Shown here piece by piece: positions 18,606-26,798 of a stretch of 64,000 nucleotides of DNA (position 1 is its first letter; the number at the start of each line of letters is the position of its first letter). Position numbers and translations under genes: made by a program. The notes below the pieces were generated by a model, which made no database searches, was not told the DNA's origin, and worked only from the letters and a program-made list of their open reading frames with translations. Source of the stretch: Frigoribacterium sp. SL97 (GTDB taxonomy: Bacteria; Actinomycetota; Actinomycetes; Actinomycetales; Microbacteriaceae); the NCBI RefSeq assembly GCF_026625765.1, contig NZ_CP113062.1, positions 1,488,001 through 1,552,000 of the forward strand. Reading direction: 5' to 3'.

Positions 18606-18665
18606 GCACCGCGCCGCACCGTGCCGCACCGTGCCGCGCCGCGCCGCGCCGCACCGCGCCGCACC
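18606..18665. repeat. Pentanucleotide microsatellite (GCRCC/GTGCC)12
   Basis: Twelve consecutive 5-nt units of the form GCACC, GCGCC or GTGCC run without interruption into the left arm of the CTAG palindrome, which begins with the same GCACC. It lies between the helicase stop and the 3' end of the AbiEi-like gene. Confidence 0.9.
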
Positions 18666-18720
18666 GCGTTTCGTGCACGGCCCCCCGACTAGTCACGGTG
18701 CCGTGCACGATTCGCGGTGT
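18661..18720. repeat. 60-bp CTAG-centred palindrome, copy A
   Basis: Left arm GCACCGCGTTTCGTGCAC (18661-18678) and right arm GTGCACGATTCGCGGTGT (18703-18720) pair at 15 of 18 positions. The centre holds CGACTAG with an inner CGGC/GCCG pairing. Two further copies of the same 60-bp length and orientation lie at 20214 and 20330. Copy A overlaps the last codons and TAG stop of the leftward AbiEi-like gene. Confidence 0.88.
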
Positions 18721-19642
18721 GGACGCGCGGGAGGCCGGCTCGCTCGAGCCGTGTGACGATCCGCTGCGGACGCGCGAGATCGCGCCAGACGGTTCGTGTC
18801 ACCCGGTTCACGTAGGGCAGCCCCCTCAGCCGGTCTTCACGGACCTTCTCGAGGACCACGATCTCCTCCGCCGTCAGCCCGTGCCGCATCTCGCGGTCGA
18901 GGTACTTCACGAAGCCGTCGAACTCGTCGTACACGCCGTAGGCCTCCCACCCGAAATCGGTGAACCCGATGAGCCCTTCGTCGTCGACGTGCCGTTCCTG
19001 GAGACGGGGTGCCGGGAATCCGAGACCGTCCAGGGCGACCCGGTAGACCGATTCACCGGCGGAACCGGCCAGGGGGCTGGCGAACTCGGCGACCCAGGAG
19101 GCGCGGGTCGAGCCCCGGACACGGTCTCGTCCCAGCAGGCACGCCTGGTACTCGGCCAGCGTGCACAACCGACGTCGCAGGCAGTGGTCGAGGACGGCCA
19201 CGGCCTGGCTGCGTGTCCCGCTCAGAGCGACGTCCACGGCCGTCCGGGCCGGCGTGGTCACGAGGAGACCCCGATGAGGGGTGATCTCGTCCGAGAGCAG
19301 CGGTGCCGCATGTCTGGTCACGTGCGCACCCGTGTGGGTCCGGGCGCGCGCCGGGTCGGTCGTCGAGACGCGGGCGAGCGGCGGGCCGAGCACAGGCATG
19401 CCCCACACCGCGGCCGCCGAGGTGTGGGAGACGACGACCGCGTCACGCATCCGGCCGACCGCGGCCGCCGTTCGGACGGCGTGGCGTTCCTCGCGGCGCA
19501 GGCCCCGCCAGGCCGCCGACTCGACGTAGCGTCCGGGCGCGACGCGCACGAGTTCGCCACGCGCGTGGGCTCGGCGTTCCGACGGATCGTCGAACCGCGA
19601 GCGGATGAGGAGGGAACGAAGGTCTCGTTCGTGGGTGGTCAC
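18689..19642 (-). CDS. AbiEi-like antitoxin-domain / PDDEXK-like protein
   Basis: This protein of about 317 aa has an N-terminal winged-helix-type segment (RRAHARGELVRVAPGRYV, about 20-37) as in type IV antitoxin AbiEi relatives. The C-terminal part carries YDEFDGFVKY, an E-x-D-G-x(2)-K arrangement like DUF559/Vsr-like nuclease folds. No AbiEii nucleotidyltransferase toxin is adjacent, so it is an orphan. Start GTG 19642 is uncertain: the frame is open to 19798 but there it would overlap the VOC gene start. The last about ten residues (HTANRARHRD) and the TAG stop come from palindrome copy A. Function is unknown; regulation or DNA cleavage are both possible. Confidence 0.75.
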   Translation of the reverse strand: MTTHERDLRSLLIRSRFDDPSERRAHARGELVRVAPGRYVESAAWRGLRREERHAVRTAAAVGRMRDAVVVSHTSAAAVWGMPVLGPPLARVSTTDPARARTHTGAHVTRHAAPLLSDEITPHRGLLVTTPARTAVDVALSGTRSQAVAVLDHCLRRRLCTLAEYQACLLGRDRVRGSTRASWVAEFASPLAGSAGESVYRVALDGLGFPAPRLQERHVDDEGLIGFTDFGWEAYGVYDEFDGFVKYLDREMRHGLTAEEIVVLEKVREDRLRGLPYVNRVTRTVWRDLARPQRIVTRLERAGLPRVHTANRARHRD

Positions 19643-19796
19643 GCGTCGATCGTCTCGGGCTCGAGCGGACTCCGGGATCGGATCTCGCCACCCTGTGGAG
19701 GGATGCGGGGGACGGCGGAGCGCGGGACGAGAGGCCGTTCTCAGTCGAGGCGAGTTCGGTGGGTCGGAGAACACCCGACCACCGAAGGAGCACCCC

Positions 19797-20192
19797 ATGC
19801 CCGAACTCTCCGGCTACGCCCACGTCGCCATCACCGTCTCCGACCTCGACACGAGCCTCGCCTTCTACGAGAAGCTGCTCGGCGCCGGCCCCGTCGGCCG
19901 CATCGAACTCGACGGCCTCGATCGCCGCATCTTCTCCGTCGGCAACGGGCAGATCCTCGGGGTGACGGCCTACACCGGGGGATCGAGCGCGGCCTTCGAC
20001 CCGACCGTCCCCGGGCTCGACCACATCGGCCTGGCCGTGACCGATCGTGACGGCGTCGTCGCCTGGCAGGAGCACGCCACGTCGGTCGGCATCGAGTCCG
20101 ACCTGCAGGACGCGGACTTCGGCCACGCCCTCATGATCAAGGACCCCGATGGCAACCAGATCGAGTTCTTCGCCCCGACCGCACAGAGCTGA
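19797..20192 (+). CDS. VOC (glyoxalase/bleomycin resistance/dioxygenase) family protein
   Basis: This 131-aa single-unit vicinal-oxygen-chelate protein has two beta-alpha-beta-beta-beta modules: HVAITVSDLDTSLAFYEKLL (about 9-28) and HIGLAVTDRDGVVAW (about 77-91). It ends in KDPDGNQIEFF, where the Glu is a typical metal ligand together with H9 and H77. It probably acts as a dimer; substrate unknown. AAGGAG precedes the ATG by 6 nt. Palindrome copy B begins 22 bp after its stop. Confidence 0.92.
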   Translation: MPELSGYAHVAITVSDLDTSLAFYEKLLGAGPVGRIELDGLDRRIFSVGNGQILGVTAYTGGSSAAFDPTVPGLDHIGLAVTDRDGVVAWQEHATSVGIESDLQDADFGHALMIKDPDGNQIEFFAPTAQS

Positions 20193-20213
20193 CACGGGCC
20201 GCCTGCCGCGACG

Positions 20214-20273
20214 GCACCGCGTTTCGTGCACTGCACCGCGACTAGACGGTGTGTGGCGCACGAAACGGGGTGC
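20214..20273. repeat. 60-bp CTAG-centred palindrome, copy B
   Basis: Left arm GCACCGCGTTTCGTGCA (20214-20230) and right arm GCACGAAACGGGGTGC (20258-20273) pair with one mismatch. The centre reads CGACTAG with an inner CACCG/CGGTG pairing. The 20 bp before it (CGGGCCGCCTGCCG region) recurs before copy C, so B and C look like a tandem duplication with a 116-bp period. Confidence 0.9.
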
Positions 20274-20329
20274 GGAGGCGCGGGGGCCTTTCACCCAGGA
20301 CGCGCCGGACCGGGCCGCCTGCCGGCATC

Positions 20330-20389
20330 GCACCGCGTTTCGTTCACCGCACCGCGACTAGAGGGAGCGTGCTGCACGAAACGCGGTGC
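20330..20389. repeat. 60-bp CTAG-centred palindrome, copy C
   Basis: Left arm GCACCGCGTTTCGTTCAC (20330-20347) and right arm TGCACGAAACGCGGTGC (20373-20389) pair almost perfectly around a centre containing CGACTAG. It has the same orientation as copies A and B. It lies between the VOC gene and the 3' end of the epimerase gene and could also act as a terminator. Confidence 0.9.
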
Positions 20390-20460
20390 ACTGCATGGCG
20401 GCGGGTGGCGTGCGACGAGCGCTGCGTGGCTTGCAGAGACCGGCAGAGCGCGGGTCGGTC

Positions 20461-21498
20461 TCAGCGGTCGCGGGCGGCGGTGAGCAGCTCGCGTTCGTCG
20501 GCGGGCTCGAGCCCCGCGCCGTGGGAGCCCGCCGGGCCGGGACGCGAGAGTTCCCACGCGAGGACGTCGCGCAGCGTCTCGTCCACGGGGCGCGGCACGA
20601 GCCCGGCGGCCCGGCCCGCGCCTCCTGACCGGGCGCCGAAGCCCGCGTGCGTGGCGACGGGCACCCAGAGGGGCATCGACCGGGGCCCGGCCCACGGCCC
20701 GACCCCGTGTGCGTCGAGCCAGGGCTCGTCGACCGGTACGACCTCGCCCGTGTGGCCGGCGACCCGGCGCGCCACCGCGAGGTGGTCGGCCAGCGACTGC
20801 CGATCACCCACCGCGTCGAACGTCCCCGAGAGACCTCGCTCGACGGACGCGACGATCCAGCTCGCCAGGTCCCGGACGTCGACCGGCTGCACGTCGAGGC
20901 CGGGCACGTCGGGCACGAGCACGGGATCGGGCTCCGAGGACGCGGCGGCCAGGGCGAAGCGCAGCGGCCACCAGCCCGTGCGGCCCGTGTGGTCGCCCGG
21001 TCCGCCGATGAGGCCCGCCCGGACGAGCAGTGACCGGTCGGCACCGAACGCCTCGACGACGGCGCGCTCGCCCGCGACCTTCGACCCGCCGTAGTCCGAC
21101 TCGTCGGCGTCGACGAGGGCCGCCGTCTCGTCCGCGCCGGTGGTCGCGGTGTCGGCGTAGACGCTGACGCTCGAGACGAAGACGAAGGAGGCGCTGGCGG
21201 GTTCGAGCACCGAGACGGCGTCACGCACGTGCGACGCGTCGCGGCTCAGGTCGACGACCGCGTCCCAGCGTCGTCCGCCCTCGAGCACGGCGTCGTACGC
21301 CCCGGGCGTGCGACGGTCGGCCCGGACGAACGCCGCGCCCTCGGGGACGTCGCCGGACGACCCGCGGGCGAGACACGTGACGTCGTGGCCGCCGGCGAGG
21401 GCGGCCTCGACGATCGTCCGACCGAGCCAGGCGGTGCCGCCGAGGATCAGCAGCCGCAGGGGGCGACGTGCCGAGGAGGTCGTGCCGGTCGGGCCCAC
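20461..21498 (-). CDS. NAD-dependent epimerase/dehydratase family protein
   Basis: This 345-aa extended-SDR protein binds NAD(P) through LLILGGTAWLGRTIVEAAL (residues 16-34). The catalytic tyrosine is in the DYGGSK motif near 136-141, and FVSSVSVYAD near 107 carries the Ser. The substrate cannot be told from sequence; relatives act on nucleotide sugars or serve as isoflavone-reductase-like NADPH enzymes. The GTG start at 21498 lies 7 nt after the mycoredoxin stop, so the two genes form an operon. Confidence 0.85.
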   Translation of the reverse strand: MGPTGTTSSARRPLRLLILGGTAWLGRTIVEAALAGGHDVTCLARGSSGDVPEGAAFVRADRRTPGAYDAVLEGGRRWDAVVDLSRDASHVRDAVSVLEPASASFVFVSSVSVYADTATTGADETAALVDADESDYGGSKVAGERAVVEAFGADRSLLVRAGLIGGPGDHTGRTGWWPLRFALAAASSEPDPVLVPDVPGLDVQPVDVRDLASWIVASVERGLSGTFDAVGDRQSLADHLAVARRVAGHTGEVVPVDEPWLDAHGVGPWAGPRSMPLWVPVATHAGFGARSGGAGRAAGLVPRPVDETLRDVLAWELSRPGPAGSHGAGLEPADERELLTAARDR

Positions 21499-21505
21499 GA
21501 CGGCG

Positions 21506-21778
21506 TCAGAGACCGAGCTTGGCCTGGACGTCGGCGAGCGAGGGGTTCGTGGCCGTCGAGCCGTCGGGGTAGACGATCGTCGGCACGGTCTGGTTGCCGC
21601 CGTTGGCCTTCTCGACGATCTCGGCCGTGCCGGGGACCTCTTCGATGTTGACCTCGGTGAAGGCGATGCCCTGCTTGCCGAGTTGCTGCTTGAGGCGGGC
21701 GCAGTAGCCGCACCACGAGGTGCTGAACATGGTGATGGTGCCGGACTCGGGGACGTACGTGCTCGCGATGTCGCTCAT
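21506..21778 (-). CDS. Mycoredoxin / glutaredoxin-like protein
   Basis: This 90-aa thioredoxin-fold protein has the CxxC active site WCGYC (residues 22-26) and the TVPTIVYPDG cis-Pro loop near 64-73, the actinobacterial mycoredoxin-1 pattern. In mycothiol-containing bacteria it reduces S-mycothiolated proteins. TAACCT ends 6 nt before the ATG, so a leaderless mRNA is likely. It is the first gene of a two-gene unit with the epimerase. Confidence 0.9.
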   Translation of the reverse strand: MSDIASTYVPESGTITMFSTSWCGYCARLKQQLGKQGIAFTEVNIEEVPGTAEIVEKANGGNQTVPTIVYPDGSTATNPSLADVQAKLGL

Positions 21779-21784
21779 GACCCC

Positions 21785-21790
21785 AGGTTA
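21785..21790 (-). promoter_or_regulatory. -10 box for leaderless mycoredoxin gene
   Basis: TAACCT on the minus strand ends 6 nt before the ATG at 21778. Confidence 0.5.
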
Positions 21791-21861
21791 AGCCCGGTCG
21801 GCGGTGAGCGCCGGGGGAGTTGTCTGGGAGGCGTACCAGCACGCACCACGAAGGGAACACC

Positions 21862-23619
21862 ATGGCAGACACGGTCGCCGACCAGATCATCGCCCAGCTC
21901 GTCACCGCCGGCGTCCGCCGGATCTACGGCATCGTCGGCGACAGCCTGAACCCGATCGTCGACGCCGTGCGTCGCACGGGCGGCTCGGCGAAGGGCGGGA
22001 TCGACTGGATCCACGTCCGCAACGAGGAGGCCGCGGCGTTCATGGCCTCGGGCGACGCCCAGATGAGCGGCGAGCTCGCCGTCTGCGCCGGGTCGTGCGG
22101 CCCGGGCAACCTGCACCTCATCAACGGGCTCTACGACGCCAACCGCAGCCGTGCCAAGGTCCTGGCCATCGCCAGCCACATCCCGAGCACGATGATCGGC
22201 TCGGACTACTTCCAGGAGACCCACCCCGACCGCCTCTTCGTCGAGTGCTCGGGCTACAGCGAGATGATCTCGTCGGCCGAGCAGTCGCCGATGGTCGTCG
22301 CCAGCGCGATCCGGCACACCCTGGCGGGCGAGGGCGTCAGCGTGATCACGCTGCCGGGCGACATCGCCGAACTCGACGCGGGCGGCAAGGTGCCCGCCTA
22401 CGTCAGCGTCCGCCCGCCCGAGCTCGTGCCCGACCGGCACGACGTGCAGGCCCTGGCCGATGCCGTGAACCAGGCCGACACCGTCGCGTTCTTCGTCGGC
22501 GAGGGCGGTCGTGGGTCGCACGACGAGATCATCGCCCTGGCCGACCTCGTCGGTGCCCCGATCGGGCACAGCCTGCGGGGCAAGGACGTCATCCAGTACG
22601 ACAACCCGTTCGACGTCGGCATGACCGGCCTGCTCGGCTACGGTGCCGCCCACGCGGGCATCCACGACGCCGACCTGCTCGTGCTGCTCGGCACCGACTT
22701 CCCGTACCCGCAGTTCCTGCCGGACGCCTCGACGGTCACCATCGCCCAGGTCGACGTCGACGCCGCCGTGATCGGTCGTCGCGCCGACGTGCAGGTGCCC
22801 GTCCACGGGGCGATCGCCCCGACGCTCCGGGCGCTCATGCCGCTCGTGAAGCGCAAGAAGAACCGCAGGTTCCTCGAGAAGACCCTCAAGAAGCACGAGA
22901 AGTTGATGACCGGTGCGGTCGGGGCCTACACGAAGAACGTCGAGAAGATGCGGCCGATCCACCCCGAGTACGCGGCCTCGCTGCTCGACGAGGTCGCCGC
23001 CGACAACGCCATCTTCACGGCCGACACGGGCATGGGCAACGTCTGGGCCGCGCGCTACGTCACCCCGACCCCGCGGCGGCGCATCTTCGGCTCGTACCTA
23101 CACGGCTCGATGGCCAACGCCCTGCCGCACGCCCTAGGCGCGCAGATGGCCTACCCCGATCGCCAGGTCGTCTCGATCTCGGGCGACGGCGGGCTGTCCA
23201 TGTTGATGGGCGAACTCGTCACGGCGCAGATGTACCAGCTGCCGGTGAAGATCGTCGTGTTCAACAACTCGACGCTCGGCCTCGTCAAGCTCGAGATGCT
23301 CGTCGACGGGTTCCCCGACTTCGGCGTCGACGTGCCCTACACGGACTACGCCGCCGTGGCACGCGCCATCGGCATCCACGCCGTCCACGTCGACGACCCC
23401 CGCGACCTCCTGGCGGCCTACGAGGCAGCCTTCGAACACGACGGTCCGGCGCTCGTCGACATCGCGACCGACCCGAAGGCGCTCTCGCTGCCCCCGACGA
23501 TCACGGGCGCCCAGGTGAAGGGCTTCTCGCTCGCCATGTCGAAGATCGTCATGAACGGCGGCGCGGGCGAGGCCGTGGCCATGGCGCGGTCGAACCTGCG
23601 CAACGTGCCGCGTCCCTGA
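21862..23619 (+). CDS. poxB: Pyruvate dehydrogenase (quinone) / pyruvate oxidase
   Basis: This 585-aa ThDP- and FAD-dependent flavoenzyme decarboxylates pyruvate to acetate and CO2, passing electrons to the quinone pool. The N-terminal ThDP Glu lies in the IHVRNEEAAAFMAS region (about residue 56). The ThDP/Mg motif GDGGLSMLMGELVTA starts near 439 with Asn in VFNNSTLG about 28 residues later. Full length and the C-terminal membrane-activation region fit PoxB. ATG 21862 follows GAAGGGA. A very strong hairpin terminator lies 9 bp after the stop. Confidence 0.94.
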   Translation: MADTVADQIIAQLVTAGVRRIYGIVGDSLNPIVDAVRRTGGSAKGGIDWIHVRNEEAAAFMASGDAQMSGELAVCAGSCGPGNLHLINGLYDANRSRAKVLAIASHIPSTMIGSDYFQETHPDRLFVECSGYSEMISSAEQSPMVVASAIRHTLAGEGVSVITLPGDIAELDAGGKVPAYVSVRPPELVPDRHDVQALADAVNQADTVAFFVGEGGRGSHDEIIALADLVGAPIGHSLRGKDVIQYDNPFDVGMTGLLGYGAAHAGIHDADLLVLLGTDFPYPQFLPDASTVTIAQVDVDAAVIGRRADVQVPVHGAIAPTLRALMPLVKRKKNRRFLEKTLKKHEKLMTGAVGAYTKNVEKMRPIHPEYAASLLDEVAADNAIFTADTGMGNVWAARYVTPTPRRRIFGSYLHGSMANALPHALGAQMAYPDRQVVSISGDGGLSMLMGELVTAQMYQLPVKIVVFNNSTLGLVKLEMLVDGFPDFGVDVPYTDYAAVARAIGIHAVHVDDPRDLLAAYEAAFEHDGPALVDIATDPKALSLPPTITGAQVKGFSLAMSKIVMNGGAGEAVAMARSNLRNVPRP

Positions 23620-23627
23620 GGTCGGCG

Positions 23628-23671
23628 CCGCGCCTCCTGCCCCCTCGCTGTCGAGGGGTCAGGAGGCGCGG
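23628..23671. terminator. Bidirectional hairpin built from paired 9-mer copies
   Basis: A 19-bp stem with a single mismatch (23628-23646 against 23653-23671) and a 6-nt loop lies between the convergent poxB and maltokinase-like genes. Each arm carries the 9-mer, GCGCCTCCT on the left and AGGAGGCGC on the right. Confidence 0.85.
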
Positions 23672-23711
23672 GGCGCACGCGGGGGACGCCTCGCGACCCT
23701 GCCCGTCCGGC

Positions 23712-25067
23712 TCAGCCGGCGGCGGGGGCGCTGCGTGCGGCGAGCCGGGCGACGGCCGCCAGCGGGATGTCGATCCAGTCCGGCCGGTTGCGGCTCTCGT
23801 AGATCGCCTCGTACACGGCCTTGTCGATCTCGAACGCGTCGAGCAGGGCCCGGGCGGCCCGGACGTCGACGCCGGACGAGGCGACGTACCCGTCGACGAA
23901 CGCGCGGCGGGCGTCGTGCGCCCAGGCCGCGGCGTCCACCGGGACGGCCTCCTGCGCCAGCGAACCGGCCACGTAGTCGAACGACCGCAGCATGCCCGCG
24001 ATGTCGCGGATCGGCAGGTCGGGGCGCGAGCGCTCGGGCATCGGCCGCAGGGGCTCGCCCTCGAAGTCGATGAGCATCCAGCCGCGCTCGGGCGAGAGCA
24101 GGGCCTGACCGAGGTGGAGGTCGCCGTGGATGCGCTGCAGGTCGGGCCAGTGCAGGTGCTCGGCCGCGTCGTAGACGGCTCCGATCGCGGCGGCGTGCTC
24201 GGCGATCTGCGGCACCTCGCGCGACGCGGTCGAGATGCGTCGACGCATGCTCGTCAGGGCCCCTGCGATCTCGTCGTCGCCCGCGGGGACCGTGCCCAGG
24301 TCGGCGGCGAGGGTCGCGTGCACCTCGGCGACGGCGACGCCGAGCGCGTGGGCCTCGGCGGTGAAGTCGGTGCCGTCGGCCGCCGCCGTCAGGGCCACGC
24401 GCCAGGCGTCCTCGAGGCCGGGGAGGAACTCCTGCGAGAAGGCGAGGTGGCCGGTGGCCGTCCCGCCCTCGCGCCCGACGTCGGGCCAGGTCGCGCGCAA
24501 CGAGCCGAACGACGAGGGGACGTGCGTCGACCCGCCACGGGTCAGGGCGGCCTGGGTGGTGACGTCCGGGTTGTCGCCGTGGTGCAGCACCCGGAAGACC
24601 TTCGCGATGACCTGGTCGACGGGGCCGCCCTCGACGTCGTAGACGATCGAGGTGTTCGACTGTTCGCCCGAGAGCACGCGCGAGCGACGCACCTGCCCGG
24701 GGTCGACGATCCGCGTGCCGTCGACCGTGACGTCGGCACCCACCACGTGCGCCTCGGCGGACATGGTGCGCAGCAACTCCCGGGCGTAGGCCGGGTCGTG
24801 GGGACCGTCGTAGAGGTAGCGTCCGTCGGCCGAGCCGATGAAGGCCGCGTCGCCGCCGGGCAGGGGGGTCGCGCGGCTGACGAGGGGCACCTGGTAGAGG
24901 ACGGGGACGTCCGCCGCCTCGTCGATGATCAGCAGCGTCATGGTGAGGGCGTCGTCCACCTCGGCCTCGAACGATCCGATCACCCGCAGGGCGGGCGTTC
25001 GTCCCTTGGTCGCGTACCAGCGCTGACGCGCCATCCATCCGGCAAGAATCGGTGCCACATCGCTCAT
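23712..25067 (-). CDS. Maltokinase-like protein (N-terminal cap plus APH fold)
   Basis: This 451-aa protein starts with the maltokinase-type cap (ILAGWMARQRWYATKGR, residues 7-23). The kinase half has IHGDLHLGQALL near 310-321 (catalytic Asp) and LIDFEGEPLRP near 330 (metal-binding Asp). Such enzymes phosphorylate maltose to maltose 1-phosphate for GlgE-type glucan synthesis. Neither treS nor glgE is in view, so the substrate is inferred. TAGGGT ends 6 nt before ATG 25067, indicating a leaderless mRNA. Confidence 0.87.
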   Translation of the reverse strand: MSDVAPILAGWMARQRWYATKGRTPALRVIGSFEAEVDDALTMTLLIIDEAADVPVLYQVPLVSRATPLPGGDAAFIGSADGRYLYDGPHDPAYARELLRTMSAEAHVVGADVTVDGTRIVDPGQVRRSRVLSGEQSNTSIVYDVEGGPVDQVIAKVFRVLHHGDNPDVTTQAALTRGGSTHVPSSFGSLRATWPDVGREGGTATGHLAFSQEFLPGLEDAWRVALTAAADGTDFTAEAHALGVAVAEVHATLAADLGTVPAGDDEIAGALTSMRRRISTASREVPQIAEHAAAIGAVYDAAEHLHWPDLQRIHGDLHLGQALLSPERGWMLIDFEGEPLRPMPERSRPDLPIRDIAGMLRSFDYVAGSLAQEAVPVDAAAWAHDARRAFVDGYVASSGVDVRAARALLDAFEIDKAVYEAIYESRNRPDWIDIPLAAVARLAARSAPAAG

Positions 25068-25073
25068 GCGACG

Positions 25074-25079
25074 ACCCTA
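25074..25079 (-). promoter_or_regulatory. -10 box for leaderless maltokinase-like gene
   Basis: TAGGGT on the minus strand ends 6 nt before the ATG at 25067. Confidence 0.5.
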
Positions 25080-25141
25080 CGCCGGGCCGCCCCGCGGGGT
25101 CCGGAGGGCCGGCCACCAGGCCTCCCGACTAGAACGGAGGC

Positions 25142-26752
25142 ATGAGCACCGCATCACCGCGCCGCACCGAACAGACCGAGATCGAACGCAAGTACGACGT
25201 CCACGAGACCGCCGGGGTGCCCGACCTGGTCGGGGTGGGGGGCGGCGCCGCCGAGGCGCTCGTCGTCGACGGCGTGGGGCACGACGACCCCGTCGAGCTC
25301 GCCGCGACCTACTGGGACACCGTCGACCACACGCTGCTCGGGGCCCGGACCACCCTGAGGAGGCGCGAGGGCGGTGGCGACGCCGGATGGCACCTCAAGC
25401 TGCCGCCGTCGGCCGGCACGACCGGGCGCCGCGAGGTCCACTGGCCGCTCGGCGACCCCGGCGAGCCCGTGCCGGACGCCCTGCGCCGGCTGGTCGAGGC
25501 GCGGCTGCGGGGCCGACCGGTGCACCCTGTGCTCCGACTCGAGACGACGCGCACCGTGACCCGCCTGCTCGACGGCTCGGACCGCGAGCTGGCCGAGCTC
25601 GCCGACGACGTCGTGCGGGCGTCGAACCCCGACACGGGCGTGCTGCGCACCTGGCGCGAGTGGGAGGTCGAGCTCGCGCCGGGCGTCGACGGCGACGAGG
25701 GCGAGCGGCTGCTCGACGCGGTCGCGGAGCGGCTGGAGGCGGCCGGCGCGTCGCTCTCGTCGTCGAAGTCGAAGCTGGCCCGAGGGCTGGGTTCGGAACT
25801 CGCGGTGCCGGCGGCGTCGGGTGACGGCGCCGGCGGGGCCGCCTCGACGGTCGTGCCTGCCCCGGCCACCCCGGCCCCGAAGAAGAAGTCGGCCGCGGCT
25901 TTCGTGGCGTCCGCTGCGTCGGGACTCCGTGACGAGCTGCTCGCGGTCGACGCCGCCGTGCGCGACGGCCGGCCCGATGCGGTCCATCGGCTGCGGACCA
26001 CGACCCGGCGGCTGCGCGCCCTGCTGACCGTGTGGGACGGCGTCCTCGACCCCGGGCTCGCCGCCGCCGTCGTGGCGGGTGCCCGCCACGTCGGCCACGT
26101 CTCGGGTGCCGCTCGGGACGTCGAGGTGGCGCGAGGCCGGGTGGCGACCCGCGCCTCCTCGGCTCCGGAGGGCTTCGTGGCCGCCCAGGTCACGGGGCGG
26201 ATCGACGCCCGGCTCGGCGAACGACTCGACGAGGCCGTCGGTGACGTGCGTCGCCTGCTCGACTCGGGCGCCTGGTTCGACCTGCTGGACGCGGTCGACG
26301 CGCTCGTGGCGGCCCCGGCGACGGGGGACCACGCCACCGACCCGGCCGCCGACCTCTCGGCCGCGCGGCTGCGGGCTGAGCGGAAGCGGACGAGGCGGGC
26401 GGTCCGGGCAGGGCTGGCGGCCGTGGACGCGACGGACCGCGCAGGCGCCGTGGACGCGCTCCCGGTCCTGCACGACGCGCGGAAGGCCGCCCGACGACTG
26501 CGGTACGCCCTCGAGGCCGACCGGGCCCGCAGCGGATCGGGCCGCGGCCGGGCCCGCCGGGCCGAGGCCGTCCAGGACGCCCTCGGCGAGCACCGCGACG
26601 CCCTCGCGGCGGTGCGGACGATGCGCGAGGTCGCGACGCTCGCCCACCGGTCGGGCGAGGACGCCTTCGGCTACGGCGTGCTGGCCACCCTCGAGTCCGC
26701 CCGTGCCGACGACGCCCTCCGCCGCTTCCGCCGCGCCGCCGCCGACCTCTGA
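25142..26752 (+). CDS. CYTH and CHAD domain-containing protein
   Basis: This 536-aa protein has an N-terminal CYTH domain (EIERKYDV at 14-21; paired Arg/Lys in TLRRREGG and WHLKLP) that binds triphosphate-type ligands. A Pro/Ala linker (about 225-250) follows, then a helical CHAD domain with conserved His/Arg pairs (AVHRLRTTTRRLRALL and ARKAARRLRYALEADRA). CHAD domains bind inorganic polyphosphate, so a polyphosphate-linked function is likely; enzymatic activity is unproven. Near-consensus TAGAAC ends 6 nt before the ATG and overlaps a GGAGG ribosome site. Confidence 0.92.
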   Translation: MSTASPRRTEQTEIERKYDVHETAGVPDLVGVGGGAAEALVVDGVGHDDPVELAATYWDTVDHTLLGARTTLRRREGGGDAGWHLKLPPSAGTTGRREVHWPLGDPGEPVPDALRRLVEARLRGRPVHPVLRLETTRTVTRLLDGSDRELAELADDVVRASNPDTGVLRTWREWEVELAPGVDGDEGERLLDAVAERLEAAGASLSSSKSKLARGLGSELAVPAASGDGAGGAASTVVPAPATPAPKKKSAAAFVASAASGLRDELLAVDAAVRDGRPDAVHRLRTTTRRLRALLTVWDGVLDPGLAAAVVAGARHVGHVSGAARDVEVARGRVATRASSAPEGFVAAQVTGRIDARLGERLDEAVGDVRRLLDSGAWFDLLDAVDALVAAPATGDHATDPAADLSAARLRAERKRTRRAVRAGLAAVDATDRAGAVDALPVLHDARKAARRLRYALEADRARSGSGRGRARRAEAVQDALGEHRDALAAVRTMREVATLAHRSGEDAFGYGVLATLESARADDALRRFRRAAADL

Positions 26753-26798
26753 CGTCGGGACGTCGACCTCTGCCGTCGGACCTCGGGCGCGGAAGGGG

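Noticed and set aside
15603..18629. Open frame of about 1000 codons antisense to the SNF2 helicase
   Set aside because: The helicase frame carries all SNF2 motifs; the antisense product has none and is only permitted by the codon bias.
18606..18665. CRISPR-like array
   Set aside because: Units are 5 bp with no spacers; it is a simple microsatellite. No cas genes are present. The other tandem arrays were dismissed for the same reason.
18689..19642. Complete type IV toxin-antitoxin (AbiE) system
   Set aside because: No AbiEii nucleotidyltransferase-like gene lies on either side; neighbours are a helicase and a VOC protein.
19605..19796. 64-residue extension of the VOC protein
   Set aside because: Arg-rich, lies antisense to the start of the AbiEi-like gene, and AAGGAG precedes ATG 19797.
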